A stretch of DNA of 64,000 nt from Stictocephala bisonia (GCA_035578905.1 JAQJVL010002621.1:1-64000); one strand, 5' to 3'; counted from the stretch's first letter, positions 44,190 through 55,799 are shown. The notes: a model not told the origin generated them from the letters alone. Translations and numbers: made by a program.

Positions 44190-45050
44190 ACATTTTTGGT
44201 GTTCTTGTGTTTCCCCGTAGCAAGTCAGGTTAGTCTTACCTACTTGTTTGTGTGGGTGCTTTCTCGAAGTTTGTTTGGCTTTTCCCATTTCGGAGTGCTA
44301 CGGCTAAGCTCATCATCTGTGCTCTCCAGTCCCAACTCTTCCGGCACTTTGGTGTGTCTTCTACTCTTGTTTCCGATAATGATAGCCAGTTTACTTCACA
44401 CGGATTTTGTAGGTTCTGTTTTGGCAACGGTATCAGGCATGTGACTACCTCTCCTTATTACCCACAGCCTTCTCATGCACAGTGGTTCAACCGCAATCTT
44501 CGGTCTGCCCTTATTACTTTCCATGCTGAGAAGCAGAACACCTAGGATGAGTCTTTCTTGGCTCCAGCTTGCTTTCAATTCTTCCAAGCATGAGAGTCAC
44601 AATGCCACTCCCTTCGAAATTCTAAATGGCTACCCTCCTAACAACCCTTTTTCCAACTTGTGGAGGCTAGAGGATCTTCTTCCTACGCCAGGTGCCACTG
44701 ACGTAGTTTCCACGTGGCGGGCTGCTCGGTGCAACGTGCTGCATGCTAGAGAGAGAGTAAGGAGGAGGTAGATAAAGGTTGTATTTCTAACCTTTTCCAT
44801 GTTGGAGATCTGGTTTTTGTCAGGCTCACCCAGTGAGTTCGGCCGCGGAACGAAAAGCTGCAAAGTTGTATTATCGGTGGTCTGGTCCCCACCGCATTGA
44901 AAGGTTTTTGTCACCGGTGACTGCTCTGCTGGTTAATCCCCAGTCAGGTAGGGTGCACAGGAAAGCACATGTGTCTGAGCTTAAGGCTTTCCGGGGAACG
45001 GTTGATCCAGGAAACGGTGTTCCGGGGTTTCTGGGGCAAAGAGATTGATC
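44190..45050 (+). pseudogene. Gypsy-type integrase fragment
   Basis: The frame around 44252-44545 reads 'FSKFVWLFPFRSATAK' and 'STLVSDNDSQFTSHGF' (second catalytic Asp) and 'RHVTTSPYYPQPSHA' followed by Gln-Trp-Phe-Asn-Arg-Asn-Leu-Arg. In Ty3/Gypsy integrases the residue after 'SHA' is the catalytic Glu, here Gln. The C-terminal part continues in other frames ('LAFNSSKHESHNATPFEILN' about 44565-44625; 'KLYYRWSGPHRIERFL' about 44863-44910). LTRs, RT and the first catalytic region are absent. It differs from the element at 13726-24463. Confidence 0.75.
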
Positions 45051-45245
45051 ACCTCTACGCTCCGGATTTCTATTCTGAGAGAGTCTCTTTCTCTCTTTTC
45101 TTGTCGGGTCCATCAGTCAGGGTAGTTCGCTCCCTGTTTGAGGAGTTTCCCCTCTTGGATTCAATTACTGTACCAATTATACATTTATTTATGTTATTGT
45201 GATGTGAGAAATATAGTGTGGGTGAATATTTATTCATAATTTTTA
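45051..45245. other. Short 3' remnant between Gypsy and P-element relics
   Basis: Probably the 3' part of the Gypsy fragment; no ORF with features. Confidence 0.35.
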
Positions 45246-46990
45246 GTGAATAAAAATAAACAAATTAAATGGAACAGTGAGGATATTACATGTGCTATAT
45301 CACTGAGGAGAGTGAGCACAAAAGCTTATCGCTATTTAAGAAGTAAACTTAAATATCTCCTACCTGCCTTAAGTTCTCTAAGGCAATGGGTCTCCACTTT
45401 TGAATGTTCACAAGGCATATTAAGTCAGGTTCTCTTGGTTATGGAGCATAATGGTAAACAACTAAGTGAGTTTGAAAAAATCATGGCTTTGTCATTTGAC
45501 GAAGTAAATTTAAGGCAAGATATATTTTGATCGCAAACATGAAACAATATTTGGGCCTCATAGTCGCGCCCAAGTTGTCATGGCCAGGGCATCAAAGGCA
45601 AGTGGAAACAGCCCATGTATTTTGACCACGACCAACCTATGACTTAAGCGATATTGTTTAATATTATAAATGCTATTGAAAATATGGTTTTTAAAGTTGT
45701 ATCAATTACCCCTGACCTTGGAGGTGAAAATAGGGCCTTGAGGAAAGATCTACATATTAATGACAATTTCTCTTTTCCAAATCCTGTTGACAGTTCTAGG
45801 AATGTATTTGTATTTATGGACACACCCCATTTATTAAAGTTAGCTAGAAATCATTTCATTGACTAAGGGTTTATAGTTTGTGGAAATGAGCATATAAACA
45901 GAACCTTCCTAGATGAGATACTGCAAAAACAACAATCTGATCTTAAAATAGCAATTAAGCTTTCCAAAGAGCATATATATGTTAAAAACGGAAATAAGCA
46001 AAATGTTAAGCTGACTGCTCAACTATTTTCAAACAGGAACGCTAGTGCCATTAAGTATTATGGTGAAAAAGGTTTATTGACTTAAAATAACTGGAAAGAC
46101 ACATCTGACATAATAAAATTATTTAATGACTGGTTTGACATTTAAATTCAAGCATACCGTATTCCTCTCACAAAGAAAAAAAATCCTTTGGTTTAAACAT
46201 AAATCTTCAAAGTAAGATATTAGAGAAACTGAACACTTTTATATAAGACAAAAAAAGTTAGTATACGGTTCCAAAAAAAGGCGTATATTATTGGCCTATC
46301 CAAGATGGAATAGTAATTTCTAAGAAGTTCATACTTCAATTTAAATATAGAATGCGATAGTTTATTGTGGGTAAACATTCATTCCCCATATTATCCGTCA
46401 AAAGTAACAGCGCACCGGATTTAGAAGAATGTTTTTCATCCAATGGGGTTTGTATGGAAGAAGCGACATCACAATTACTTAGGCCATTTATTGCAGAAGA
46501 CCCACAAAGCGATGACACGGATATTCATAATGTAGACGAAGGAATGTCATTCATTGCTGAGAACGTGCACGAATTGATAAATAATGAAAGTCTGAGATCC
46601 GTAGCTGGTTACGTAGCATTTAAGTTGCAAGATAAATATCCATTTTTTGGACTAGCAACCAAATTCTTGCCTATCAAAGAAAATATACAGTTTTCCTGGA
46701 TTGAAACTATTTCTAAAGGTGGTCTAAGAGTTCCAAGTTACGATTTCATGGAATGTGCTCAAACAATTGAGGGTTGTTTCAATCAATTCCATGGTGATTC
46801 ACATTTACGATGGGAAAGTGACGTGATAAAAAAGATAAAGTTACTAGTGAAAAATGAGTTAAAAGATACAAATATTACACAAGAAGCAATAACGCGCCTA
46901 ATACTTATTCCCACTTTTATAAGAATGCGACACCTTAATTGGAATTTTTATAATGAAAGAGATGTGGATGGAAGAAAATGGGCGAATAAA

Positions 46991-47033
<43 letters not shown>

Positions 47034-47156
47034 CTTTATAGTAGTTCTAAACGAGCAACAAATCTGGTAGCTGGATTGTCACGATTTTGTGAGCTCCCAG
47101 TTATGGCGAATAAAGTAAAAAACTTAATTAAATACGAAAAAGTAGTTTCTTTTTAA
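45246..47156 (+). pseudogene. P-element-type transposase, degenerate
   Basis: 45246-45530 reads 'WNSEDITCAISLRRVSTKAY', 'LPALSSLRQWVSTFECSQGI' and 'MALSFDEVNLRQDIF', matching the start of the P-element/THAP9 catalytic part, with the first acidic residue in 'SFDEV'. 45654-46070 continues with a 'DTPHLLKLARNHFID' segment, an Asn-Glu-His and 'SKEHIYVKNGNKQNVKLTAQ'. 46330-46985 gives the C-terminal part ('KSNSAPDLEECF', 'SVAGYVAFKL', 'FQFHGDSHLRWES'-like). Stops and frameshifts break it at about 45535, 45640, 45864, 46083, 46145 and 46355. The N-terminal THAP finger is missing. A TA microsatellite lies near the 3' end. Confidence 0.75.
46992..47030. repeat. TA dinucleotide microsatellite
   Basis: About 19 uninterrupted TA units, inside the 3' part of the P-element relic. 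Confidence 0.95.
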
Positions 47157-48169
47157 TTAAACTTTACAGTTTAACAAAACTTTAAACTTACAGTTTAAAC
47201 TTTACAGTTTAATTAAAAAGACTGTAAAGTATCGCCACACACAGCCAGTTTATATCCTGGCCTAACACGGTAGGATACTTTTTTTATTTTAGTAAATGAC
47301 ATGGATAAAAAAACTTATATCAACTAGAAAGTAGTATTCATAACTATCCAGCAATTGAAAAACTGTTCATATTGTTTTTGAAAAGTAATGAGGCTCTCCA
47401 TTAAATCATTTTCTGTTAAAAATTCCAACATCAAAATAAGTATAAACAAATACTATCAATTATTAACAAATACCCACCTGCCCACCCATACGTGCAGTGG
47501 TAATGACCCGCCCGCCCACCTATACACGTACAGTGATGATCTTAAGGATATAGATATTTTAAGTCCTAAGGTCAGGGAGCTAGGCATTGGTAAGGCATTG
47601 GTAACCCCAGAGCGCTAAACTGGGCGCCCGGACAAACACCCATAAATCCCAACTCCACCAGCAATTATTGGACCTCTGGACATTGTACCCACCCGCCCGC
47701 CCATACACGAACAGTTTATGGTCCACATTAAATACACTAACTATAGTTTTACAGCCCTAAAATTAGTGTATACTAAGCTGTGTTTAACTATAAGTACTAA
47801 TTATGTTTTTCACACAAAAATTCATAATTTAACTTCTTCAAAGTCAGTTTTTATATGGTTTGTTTTGCTACAGTTTTGTTTGTGTTTTTTTACGTTTACT
47901 TATATTAATTTAATATTTGTAATGTGAGTTTATGAAGAGTTTGTTTTAGTGTGAAATTATGTTTGTGTTTCTTACTATTAATTACGGTAATGTGATAGTT
48001 GTAATGTAGGTCTGTTTTTTTAAATGTTAAAATATGTATGTGTTTTTTACTTTTACTAATATTAATATAACATTTCTAATGTAAGATTGTCTAGAGGGTT
48101 TTTAAAATAAGTATGTTTTGAAATTCACTTTTGATCATGTAATATTTTCAAAGTAAGTTTGTCTAGTCA
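47157..48169. other. Non-coding A+T-rich DNA with minisatellite pieces
   Basis: No gene. 47157-47230 has alternating 'aaactttacagttt' repeats. 47466-47541 and 47688-47716 hold diverged units of the 36-bp minisatellite seen at 55117. The rest is T-rich with irregularly repeated 'gtaagtttgtctagggttt' segments (47880-48180, again 48590-48850). Confidence 0.5.
47466..47541 (+). repeat. Dispersed minisatellite, two diverged units
   Basis: Two units of the type 'acccacctgcccacccatac(g)tgcagtggtaatg' align with the 36-bp unit at 55117-55408, including the cccacc-(a/t)ata-c-tgtac order. A single partial unit follows at 47688-47716. Confidence 0.65.
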
Positions 48170-48525
48170 TAAGCCATTTATTCAGCCAAGATTATTAACA
48201 AATATGTACATTGCATTGGCTAAGTCTAGGTAAAACTAAAGACATTTAAGTATTTTAAAACTTATATCTAAAACTTAAATAGCATGGTTTCTAAAACAAA
48301 TGAAATGTATAACTGCCTAAATTAAAGAAATAAAACTAGAATTCTCCACCAGCCAGAAACTCTTGGACGCTGTAGTAGCTTCCTTCCTGTAGCATAAGTT
48401 TAAGTCTTTTTCTAAATTTATTATAGTTTGTTTCCAGCTTAAGGTCATTAGGCAGTTTATTGTACAAAATGGTTCCGTTGTAAAATAGGTGTTTTTTGAA
48501 AAAAGAGGAAGAGTGAGCCGGAATT
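48170..48525 (-). mobile_element. 3' end fragment of a LINE retrotransposon
   Basis: Minus strand. The last codons read 'LYNKLPNDLKLETNYNKFRK' and 'GSYYSVQEFLAGGEF' before a stop at about 48338, the typical LINE ORF2 tail. The 3' UTR runs to about 48170 with aataaa near its end. Upstream (higher coordinates) the copy is truncated. Confidence 0.65.
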
Positions 48526-48894
48526 TGGGGGTTATATTGTTAAATTATGTTTTTTTCTACTTTTAAAATTAAAAATGTAATATTTAAATGTAAGTTTGTC
48601 TAGGGTTTGTATAATTATTAAATTATGTTTGTTTTTTTTCGATTACTTGTAATAGTGTAAACTATATAATGAAAGATCACTTAAGGTTTGTTTCAATTTA
48701 AAATTCTGTATGCTTTTTCTTACTTCTCTAATTATCATGCAACATTTACAGTATACGTTTGTCTAGGGTTTGTTTATATATTAAATTATGTTTATATTTT
48801 ACTTTTACTAATAATCATGTAATATTTTAAACGTGAGTTTGTTAACTACAAACATTAAAATTTTCCTGAGTTAATTTTAACATTAAAATATATA
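48526..48894. other. Non-coding A+T-rich DNA
   Basis: T-rich sequence with repeated 'aattatgtttgt' and 'gtctagggttt' motifs; no gene. Confidence 0.45.
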
Positions 48895-49594
48895 CAGGGT
48901 GAATGGTACGTGGTGTTTAAAACTTTAAGGGCTTAAACTATAAGCTTGGGGCTACTTTTTGAAAACGCAAATTTCAGTTTTATGTGTCAAATGGTTAGTG
49001 TGGCATGTTCAAATTAAGATTTTTTTTAAATCGTGGACCTAACCATAAAAAAGCTTTATTACTTACTCAACAGATCATATTTTTTAAACTGTGACACCTT
49101 TTTTGAAATCTACATTAAATTTTCAACAAGAATAATGAGCTAGTAAGATGCGTAAATTAAGGTTGGTATTTAAAATTATGCGTTAGATTAAAAAAATCAT
49201 ATTTTTGTAAAATTTTAAACAATGTTTTACGTGTAGTTACTTAATTATGGTGACGGACATAATGTGTCAAACCATTCAGAAAACTGCTTAATTTAATGTT
49301 CTTTTCAGTGGTATAATTGTAATTTTAATTATTTTGTTTCGTCATCGAAAACGTTAGCTGAAACTGAATTAAACCACAGTTTGCAGAAAACTTGAAGCTT
49401 TGACTATTTATTACAAGAGAGATTATAATACTATGATTTGACATAGTATTAAGACATACTAATTACATTCATAAAAATAATTGAAAAAAAGATCAATTGA
49501 AAAGAATAAGATTTACAAATGTTGTTCAAACTGCCTTCCTCCATTTCTGATGCAGGCCCGTACTCTCTTGCGCATTTGTTGAACTGTCACTTTT

Positions 49595-50513
49595 TTAGAG
49601 ACTTCTTGGCCACACTACTTCAGCAGCCGCAGTTATTCTCTTCCTCAGTTCTTGTTCTGTGTTGATAGGTGCAGAATTGACTTTTTGTTTCATCCATCCC
49701 CATACACAGAAATCCATGGGACTAAGGTCCGGCGATCTAGCTGGCCACGGTACGGTCCCACCCCGTCCAATCCATGTAGGATAATTGAGCGTCAACCAGT
49801 GACGCACTTCTGCGGTGAAATGCGGTGTAGCTCCATCTTGTTGGAAAATGTCTCTTTTTTCTTGGTTGAGATGGTCTAGCAGCAAAGGGAGACTGTGCTG
49901 TAAAAAGTCCAAAAAGCGTTCCCCGTTAAGGTTTCCCTCGAAAAAATGTGGGCCAATAAGCGTTTCACCTACTACCCCAACCCATACCATAATGTGAAAT
50001 CTCCTTTGAAAAGATCGTTCTTTGGTTGCTCTTGGGTTATCTTCTGCCCACATGTGCATATTATTTGTATTAAAGATTCCTTGTCTTGTAAATATGGCCT
50101 CATCTGTCGAAAGGATCTTTTTGAAGAAATGTTACTGCTCAATATCGCTATTGAGCAACCATCTACAGAACTGAACACGAGGAGCGAAGTCTTAAGCTTC
50201 AATTGCTTGTACAGGCGTGAAGTGGTATGGATGAAACTTTTCTATGAAGAATATCCAACACTTTCCACTGTGAAACATTTAGTTGAGCCGCAATTGCCCT
50301 ACTACTACTCTCTGGGTTTTCTTGAAAGGTATTTAGAATCAATTCTTCAACACCTACATCATAATTAACTGGACCCACCTCAGAAGACTTTCTTTGAACT
50401 TTTCCACTTTCCAGTAACCTCTGGTGAAGTCTAGTGAACACCTGTGGGCTGGGAGCTTTTCGATCTGGGTACCTTAAACTGTATTCTGTGCAGCAAGTGC
50501 ATTGCCGTTGCAA
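49595..50513 (-). pseudogene. Tc3/mariner-like transposase, degenerate
   Basis: 50513-50199 gives the N-terminal half: 'YPDRKAPSPQVFTRLHQRLL' and 'SSRAIAAQLNVSQWKVLDIL' (paired helix-turn-helix). Then an 'ILSTDEAIFTRQG' region with the first catalytic Asp (about 50115-50075), and 50059-49595 gives the core: 'HIMVWVGVVGETLIGPHFFE', 'IFQQDGATPHFTAEVRHWL' with the second Asp, and 'WPARSPDLSPMDFCVWGWMK' with the third. A stop and a frameshift lie between the halves (about 50200 and 50135). Related in type to, but clearly distinct from, the intact transposase at 29880. Confidence 0.8.
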
Positions 50514-50975
50514 AATCCATAAACAAAATGCAAAATCCGTAAACTGTGTGAACAGGTAAGGGTTTTATGGTCAGCCATTTTGAATTTATTGGGTTATTAA
50601 AAGTGAAAAATCTAATTGTATAGCATTTTATTTACAGAAAACGTGAAGGTAAATAGTATGTAAGTTTTTAAGTTTCTGACTTCTTTTAATCTTTCTTAAA
50701 TTTTAGCATATTCTCTTGTAGTGAACTCCATGATGCTACAGAACTGAATAGCTTATACACAGACCCGGTCTAAAGAGTAAACAGATAATGGATTCCAGTT
50801 TTCCTCGTGATAAGGTTGCTTTAAAAGAAACTAACTTTTGTGAAACTAAGCAGGTAGTGGAATTTCACAGTCATTAAGGACAACAGACAAAACTATTGAT
50901 AAGGTTGGGGTTTATGCCGGGTCTAAGAATTGTGGAAAAACCCCATTCGTCCCTGATTTACATGTGTTTTGATTG

Positions 50976-51782
50976 CAGGGTGTCCAGCAACAGGGAAATA
51001 GGGAAAACCTGGAAAAGTCAGGGAATTTTAAATTACCTGGAAAAGTCAGGGAAAATCAGGGAATTTGAAACAAAACCTGGAACATTCTAACAAGAACACA
51101 AGTCTGTTGTGATTTGTAATAGTCACTATATACTTGGGTGTGCTACAAAAAATCCTTTACTTTGTTCAGTACTAAATGTTAATTTTACATGCCATTTAAT
51201 ATTCTAAATTATGAAAAAGCTACTTAATTCCGTTGCTTATACTTGTTCAACCTCATACAACTAGATTAATATCGCTAAAAGTTTAAAACTTACTGAAATA
51301 ATTTTCTGAGTAGTACTTTTTAAATAAGTCATAGACCTAAAATTTATGCTGGTTTTGGAGAAATTATAATTTAGCACCATTGTTCAAGGTATTGAAAATT
51401 GTCATAATTTAACAATAGAATAAAAGGTATGTTTGTTTTTTACTCAAGGCTAATTATAAATATTTTGTTTAAATCGACCTCTACTTTAATAAAGTAGTTT
51501 AAAAAGAATAATTATTGTAGGTAGTAGCTTTGAATTTAATTATTACGGCTATAAATAATAATATATTTGTGAAATATTGATATTTCGGTTATTAATAATT
51601 GTATTTGATGTAAATAACATAATGTATGTACATGATAGTACATAAAATTACTATTAAGTTAAATAGTAATATTAACTTAATAGTACTATGTTGATTTGGG
51701 GTCAGGGAAATTTTCTATGTAATCACGGATCGGTCAGGGAAAAGTCAGGGAATTTGTTAAAGGAGGTTTACTGGACACCCTG
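50976..51782. mobile_element. Non-autonomous element with cagggtgtccag termini
   Basis: Begins cagggtgtccag and ends ctggacaccctg, a 12-bp perfect terminal inverted repeat. Just inside both ends are several 'gtcagggaa(aa)' and 'cctggaaaagtcaggg' repeats, plus-oriented, a pattern common to a multicopy arthropod repeat. The interior (51090-51700) is A+T-rich without an ORF. It is nested in the larger inverted-repeat element. Superfamily uncertain. Confidence 0.65.
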
Positions 51783-52339
51783 TAATCACATAACGTTATT
51801 TGAATGTCCAGTCCTAGTTGCTGGCTAGTAAGATAGTCTTACAATTTTTTAACCACTCTGTTTATTTCTATTCAAATAATAATAAAAAATGGAACATTGT
51901 ACGATAATACAAACAAAAGCATATCACTGGAAAGAAAATTAAATTATGCAGTTTTCTGTATAGCTTGACACATTATATCCGTTACCATAATTTAATAACT
52001 ACGCGTAAAACATTGTTTAAAATTTTACAAAAACATGATTTTTTGCTTTAAAGCATAATTTTAAGTACCAACCTTAATTTATGCAGGCTACTAGCTCATT
52101 ATTCTTGTTAACAATTTAATGTAGATTTCAAAAATGGTGTCATAGTTTAAAAAATATGATCTTTTGAGTAAGTAACAAAGCTTTTTTATGGTTAGGTCCA
52201 CGATTTAAAAAGAAATCTTAATTTGAACATACCACACTAACCATTTGGCATATAAAACTGAAATTTGAGTTTTTAATTAGCCCCAAGTATTTAGTTTAAG
52301 CCCTTAAATTTTTAAACACCACGTTCCATTCACCCTGTA

Positions 52340-52910
52340 TTATATTCTTTATAATAATTCTTTATTAAATGAAATGCTTTTTACAGCTTTATACGCCAAT
52401 TACAAAAAAGCATTAATCCTAAATAATATAAATAAACACATGCAAATTATTAAACTTGTGTCCAGAGTCCAGTGAACAAAATAATTTATCATATAAATAA
52501 TTATTGTGTTATGTAGCTATAAATATATAAAAAAATAAATTACTACAGTATATATTATAGTGATTTCCATTTTACAAGTATAATTATATAATTAACAGGA
52601 AGAAAAAAACTTTATAGTGAACAAATAACAACAACAAGAATAAATAAGTATACAAAATTAAATAATTAATAAATTAACAAGCAATAAATTATATGAATAA
52701 CAAACAACAAGGAACACGTAAAACTATTAACCAACTAACAAAAGTATCAATTATGAAACAAAATCGTACAAAAATAACTTAACTTAAAAAAAAAAGATAT
52801 ATATATATCTACAAAGTTATCAAAATGCCACATGACAATCTAATTTAAGCAATACTATAAATGTGGATAGATATATAAATACTAATATTACCAACATGCA
52901 CAATCAGAAA
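52340..52910. other. Non-coding A+T-rich DNA
   Basis: About 80% A+T by eye, with a short ta repeat at 52797-52808; no gene. Confidence 0.45.
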
Positions 52911-54040
52911 TCAGAAACTTTATTGCCATTGATCAAATTATTACATTGAAATAGGCATTGTCACAATGATAAACAAGGCCAACCTAAGACCTACTAAGAT
53001 AAAACCTATACAATAACTATACAATAACTACCTAAACAGTCACTGTTGAATTAACAAATTCTTCAAAGGTATAAAAAGGATTATTTATAAGCCAGCAGTA
53101 CACCTTAGCCTTAAAGCTTCTAATATTAGTGTCACGACGAAAAGAGTCAGGCAACTTATTGTAAAATTTTACACAATTAACTCTAAAAGAGTTGCCTGTT
53201 ATAGCTAGCCTGTGGTGTGGAATGTCAAGTGTACTTTTGTTTCTTGTATGGTGCAGATGTACCTCTTGCCTAGTATGAAATTCATGTAAATTATTTTTTG
53301 TGTAGACAAGGATATTGTAAATGTATAAATTAATAATTGTAAAAATGTTAAACTTTGTAAAAAGGGGTTTGCAGTGCTCCACAGGGCCCACTCCTGCCAT
53401 TATTCGGATTATTTTTTTCTGGAGCAGAAGGATGTTGTGAGTATGAGAAGAATGGCCCCATATAATAAGTCCATATTGAATATGAGATTGAAATAAACCA
53501 AAATAAGCTAATTTCAAGTAATCAGTTGTTACAAGGTGTTTTAGTTTCCAAAAAAGGTAAATTACTCTTGAAAGCTTTTTACTTAACTGAAAAATATGAA
53601 CTTTCCAGTTCAATTGACTATCTATATAAATACCCAGAAGCTTAACTGGCTGAACCAAATGTTCCGAACGATTATATCTTAGAGAAAATTCTATCCTTTT
53701 TGTTTTAGTGTTGTTGCATATTAACTTATTAGCCGAAAACCAGTCTAACACACAATTTTGAGCATCTAGTATGGTTTGAGAAGCAACTAATGGGTCTTTG
53801 TTAATAGCAAAAATTGTCATGTCGTCCGCATAAATAACACAGTCTACTGGTGTATTAGAAGGTAAATCATTCATGGCAATTATAAAAAGAAATGGACCAA
53901 GGACTGAACCCTGTGGAACACCTGCCCTGATTGTTGTCATGGCAGAGTTTTTCCCTTTAACACAAACAAACTGTCTCCTATCAGCCAAATAAGATTTGAA
54001 AATGTCAATGTCAATATAACTTATACAATAATAGGTACAA
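52911..54040 (-). mobile_element. LINE retrotransposon, 3' half
   Basis: Reverse transcriptase C-terminal half plus a 3' UTR (about 53031-52911) with aataaa and a short 'ttctga' tandem tail, all on the minus strand. 5'-truncated near 54040, where unrelated sequence begins. It abuts the 3' end of the other minus-strand LINE at 54066. Confidence 0.7.
53032..54040 (-). pseudogene. LINE reverse transcriptase, C-terminal part (open)
   Basis: An open frame of over 330 codons without stops. It starts within the fingers/palm: 'FKSYLADRRQFVCVKG', then 'AGVPQGSVLGPFLFIIAMND' (RT motif 4), 'VIYADDMTIFA' (catalytic YADD), 'LLGIYIDSQLNWKVHI' (thumb side), and the C-terminal HxTR motif 'HHTRNKSTLDIPHHRL' and 'YTFEEF' tail ending at the stop at 53032. 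Copies with this tail belong to the CR1/jockey side of LINEs; I cannot go further. Absence of stops suggests a recent insertion, but the endonuclease and N-terminal RT are missing. Confidence 0.8.
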
Positions 54041-54065
54041 GAGTAATATAAATTAGAGGTCATTA

Positions 54066-55115
54066 ACATAGTGCTTAACTTGTGTGCAGAAAGAAGCCAA
54101 GTTCAATGACAGAACATCCACACTTTGGAGGAGACCGTTATGCAGTTGCATCATTACATTTAGAGGGGATTGCATTCCCAAAGACGAATTGGCAAAGTAA
54201 GGGCAGAACAAAGATCTAGTTCTCGCTGAAGGACGGGGTACAAAAAAGTTAAGCCGGGCAAGTAATTGACTGCAATCAACCTATCCGCTGATTAATTTGT
54301 GTAGAAAACATAAACATCCAACAGAACGCCGCTTACGTAAACTATCAATTTCAAACAAAGTCAATAACTCTGAGTACGATACAAGATAAGTATAAACGCC
54401 AAAAGCTTTAAAATTAAAAAATCTTAAAAACTTAATTTGAACTTGCTCTATCATATCCAACAAATACTTATAAAATGGGTTCCAGATGATGAAGCCAAAC
54501 TCAAGTCTTGATCTGATCAAAGAATAGTATAATAATTTTAAAGTTGTAATATTTCGAAAAACATAGCTTGATCTTCTTACAAATCCGAAAGTTTTATAAG
54601 CTGCCTTGCAAGTTTCAATAATATGATTTAAAAATGAAAACTTCTCATCAAAAAGCACACCAAGGTCTTTAAATATAGCTTGAACCACCAAAACATTTTG
54701 GCCAATGAAATAATCAAAGTTAATAAAGTTATGTGTTCTTCTGGTGTACCTCACCACCACACACTTTTCCGCATTAAATTTTAGTCCTGTTTGACTCCAA
54801 ACAGCCAAACGATCCAAGTCTTCTTGAAGCAGTCTGCAGTCAGTTAAACAATTTATGTTTCTAAAAATCTTCATATCATCTGCATACAAGACTCTACTGT
54901 GCTTGACACAACTAACAATATCGTTAATAAATATTATAAATAACAGCGGCCCAAGATTTGAGCCCTGAGGCACACCAGATTGAACTTTGAATTCTTTAGA
55001 AAAAACTCCATTATAATTTACTATTTGTTTTCTGCAAGAAAGATATGAAGCAAAAAACTTAATTGTTTGAGCAGAACATCCGAAAAAATTTAATTTTTTT
55101 AACAGCTCAGAGTGA
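54066..55115 (-). pseudogene. LINE reverse transcriptase, RT core to C-terminus
   Basis: Begins at 'HSELLKKLNFFG' (the segment after the first catalytic Asp motif), then 'SGVPQGSNLGPLLFIIFIND', 'RVLYADDMKIFRNIN' (YADD), 'LKFNAEKCVVVRY', 'FKDLGVLFDEKFSFLNHI' and a long C-terminal domain. One in-frame TAG at 54281 interrupts, after which 'LLARLNFFVPRPSARTRS' continues to about 54066; this tail is typical of jockey-like LINEs. Its 5' boundary is exactly the minisatellite. It is probably the RT of the LINE whose ORF1 and endonuclease lie at 57258-62412, separated by later insertion and deletion. Confidence 0.75.
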
Positions 55116-55116
55116 T

Positions 55117-55408
55117 TGACCCACCCGCCCACCCATACATGTACGGTGATATTGACCCACCCGCCCACCCATACATGTACGGTGATATTGACCCACCCGC
55201 CCACCCATACATGTACGGTGATATTGACAAACCCGCCCACCCATACATGTACGGTGATATTGACCCACCCGCCCACCCATACATGTACGGTGATATTGAC
55301 CCACCCGCCCACCCATATATGTACGGTCGTATTGACTCACCCACCCACCCATATATGTACGGTGATATTGACCCACCTGCCCACTCATATATGTACGGTG
55401 GTATTGTT
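55117..55408 (+). repeat. 36-bp minisatellite, about eight tandem units
   Basis: Unit: tgacccacccgcccaccc, then atacatgtacggtgatat, repeated head to tail with few changes (for example gtcg/gtga, cacct/cccgc). Because 36 is a multiple of three and stops are absent, all frames read as repeats of twelve residues; these are not genes. It sits directly at the point where LINE RT similarity stops. Confidence 0.95.
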
Positions 55409-55572
55409 TAGGCCTAGTAATTTATGGTAACGTTTTAATGAAATCAATAAAAATATACTATAAATGATTCAATATAGTATTGTAATATACTGCAAAGTAA
55501 ATTATATATTTTTAAAGTATAAAAAGAACTAACAGTATAAACTATCGATGAAACCACTAAATTACAGTAGAT

Positions 55573-55796
55573 TTCTAAGTACTTAAATCTGGTATATATG
55601 CATACAACAACATCACCGCTCGCTTACCGGATGTGCAACAATATGTGTGTATGATGAATTACATTCAACTTGCCCTACGCTATCGCGGGAGGAATTGCGT
55701 GGGATAATCTTGTCTATAAATTATAATTTTGTTACGTTCTGTACTATCCGGATTCATCTTCCATCATATTTAACCGGTTTACCAGAGTTTACTGTA
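55573..55796. mobile_element. Possible pogo-type miniature element
   Basis: Left end ta then cagtagatttctaag; right end, read inward, cagtaaactctggtaaaccg after ta. This resembles the pogo terminus at 36703 but the two ends are poorly matched to each other. About 224 bp, with no coding capacity. Confidence 0.35.
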
Positions 55797-55799
55797 CAT

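Larger units (their letters stand above)
48895..52337 (-). mobile_element. Tc1/mariner-type element with ~420-bp terminal inverted repeats
   Basis: TA flanks both sides. The ends are inverted repeats beginning cagggtgaatgg that stay alignable for about 420 bp (48895-49315 against 51920-52337), with scattered mismatches. A degenerate Tc3/mariner-like transposase lies inside on the minus strand. A second, unrelated short element (50976-51782) is nested within, which accounts for part of the 3.4 kb length. Long inverted repeats of this kind are known from some Tc1/mariner groups. Confidence 0.75.

Noticed and set aside
46953..47041. Tyr-Ile repeat protein tail
   Set aside because: It is the translation of a TA microsatellite.
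54281..55312. A 343-codon LINE ORF with a repetitive N-terminus as a real fusion protein
   Set aside because: The first ~65 codons are minisatellite; only the part below 55115 is reverse transcriptase, and an ATG inside the repeat is accidental.
55117..55408. Regular repeats that could suggest a CRISPR array
   Set aside because: Units are contiguous with no variable spacers, and the window is eukaryotic.
55099..55430. Several long repetitive ORFs on both strands (12-residue repeats)
   Set aside because: They are translations of a 36-bp minisatellite whose period is divisible by three; all frames stay open by construction.
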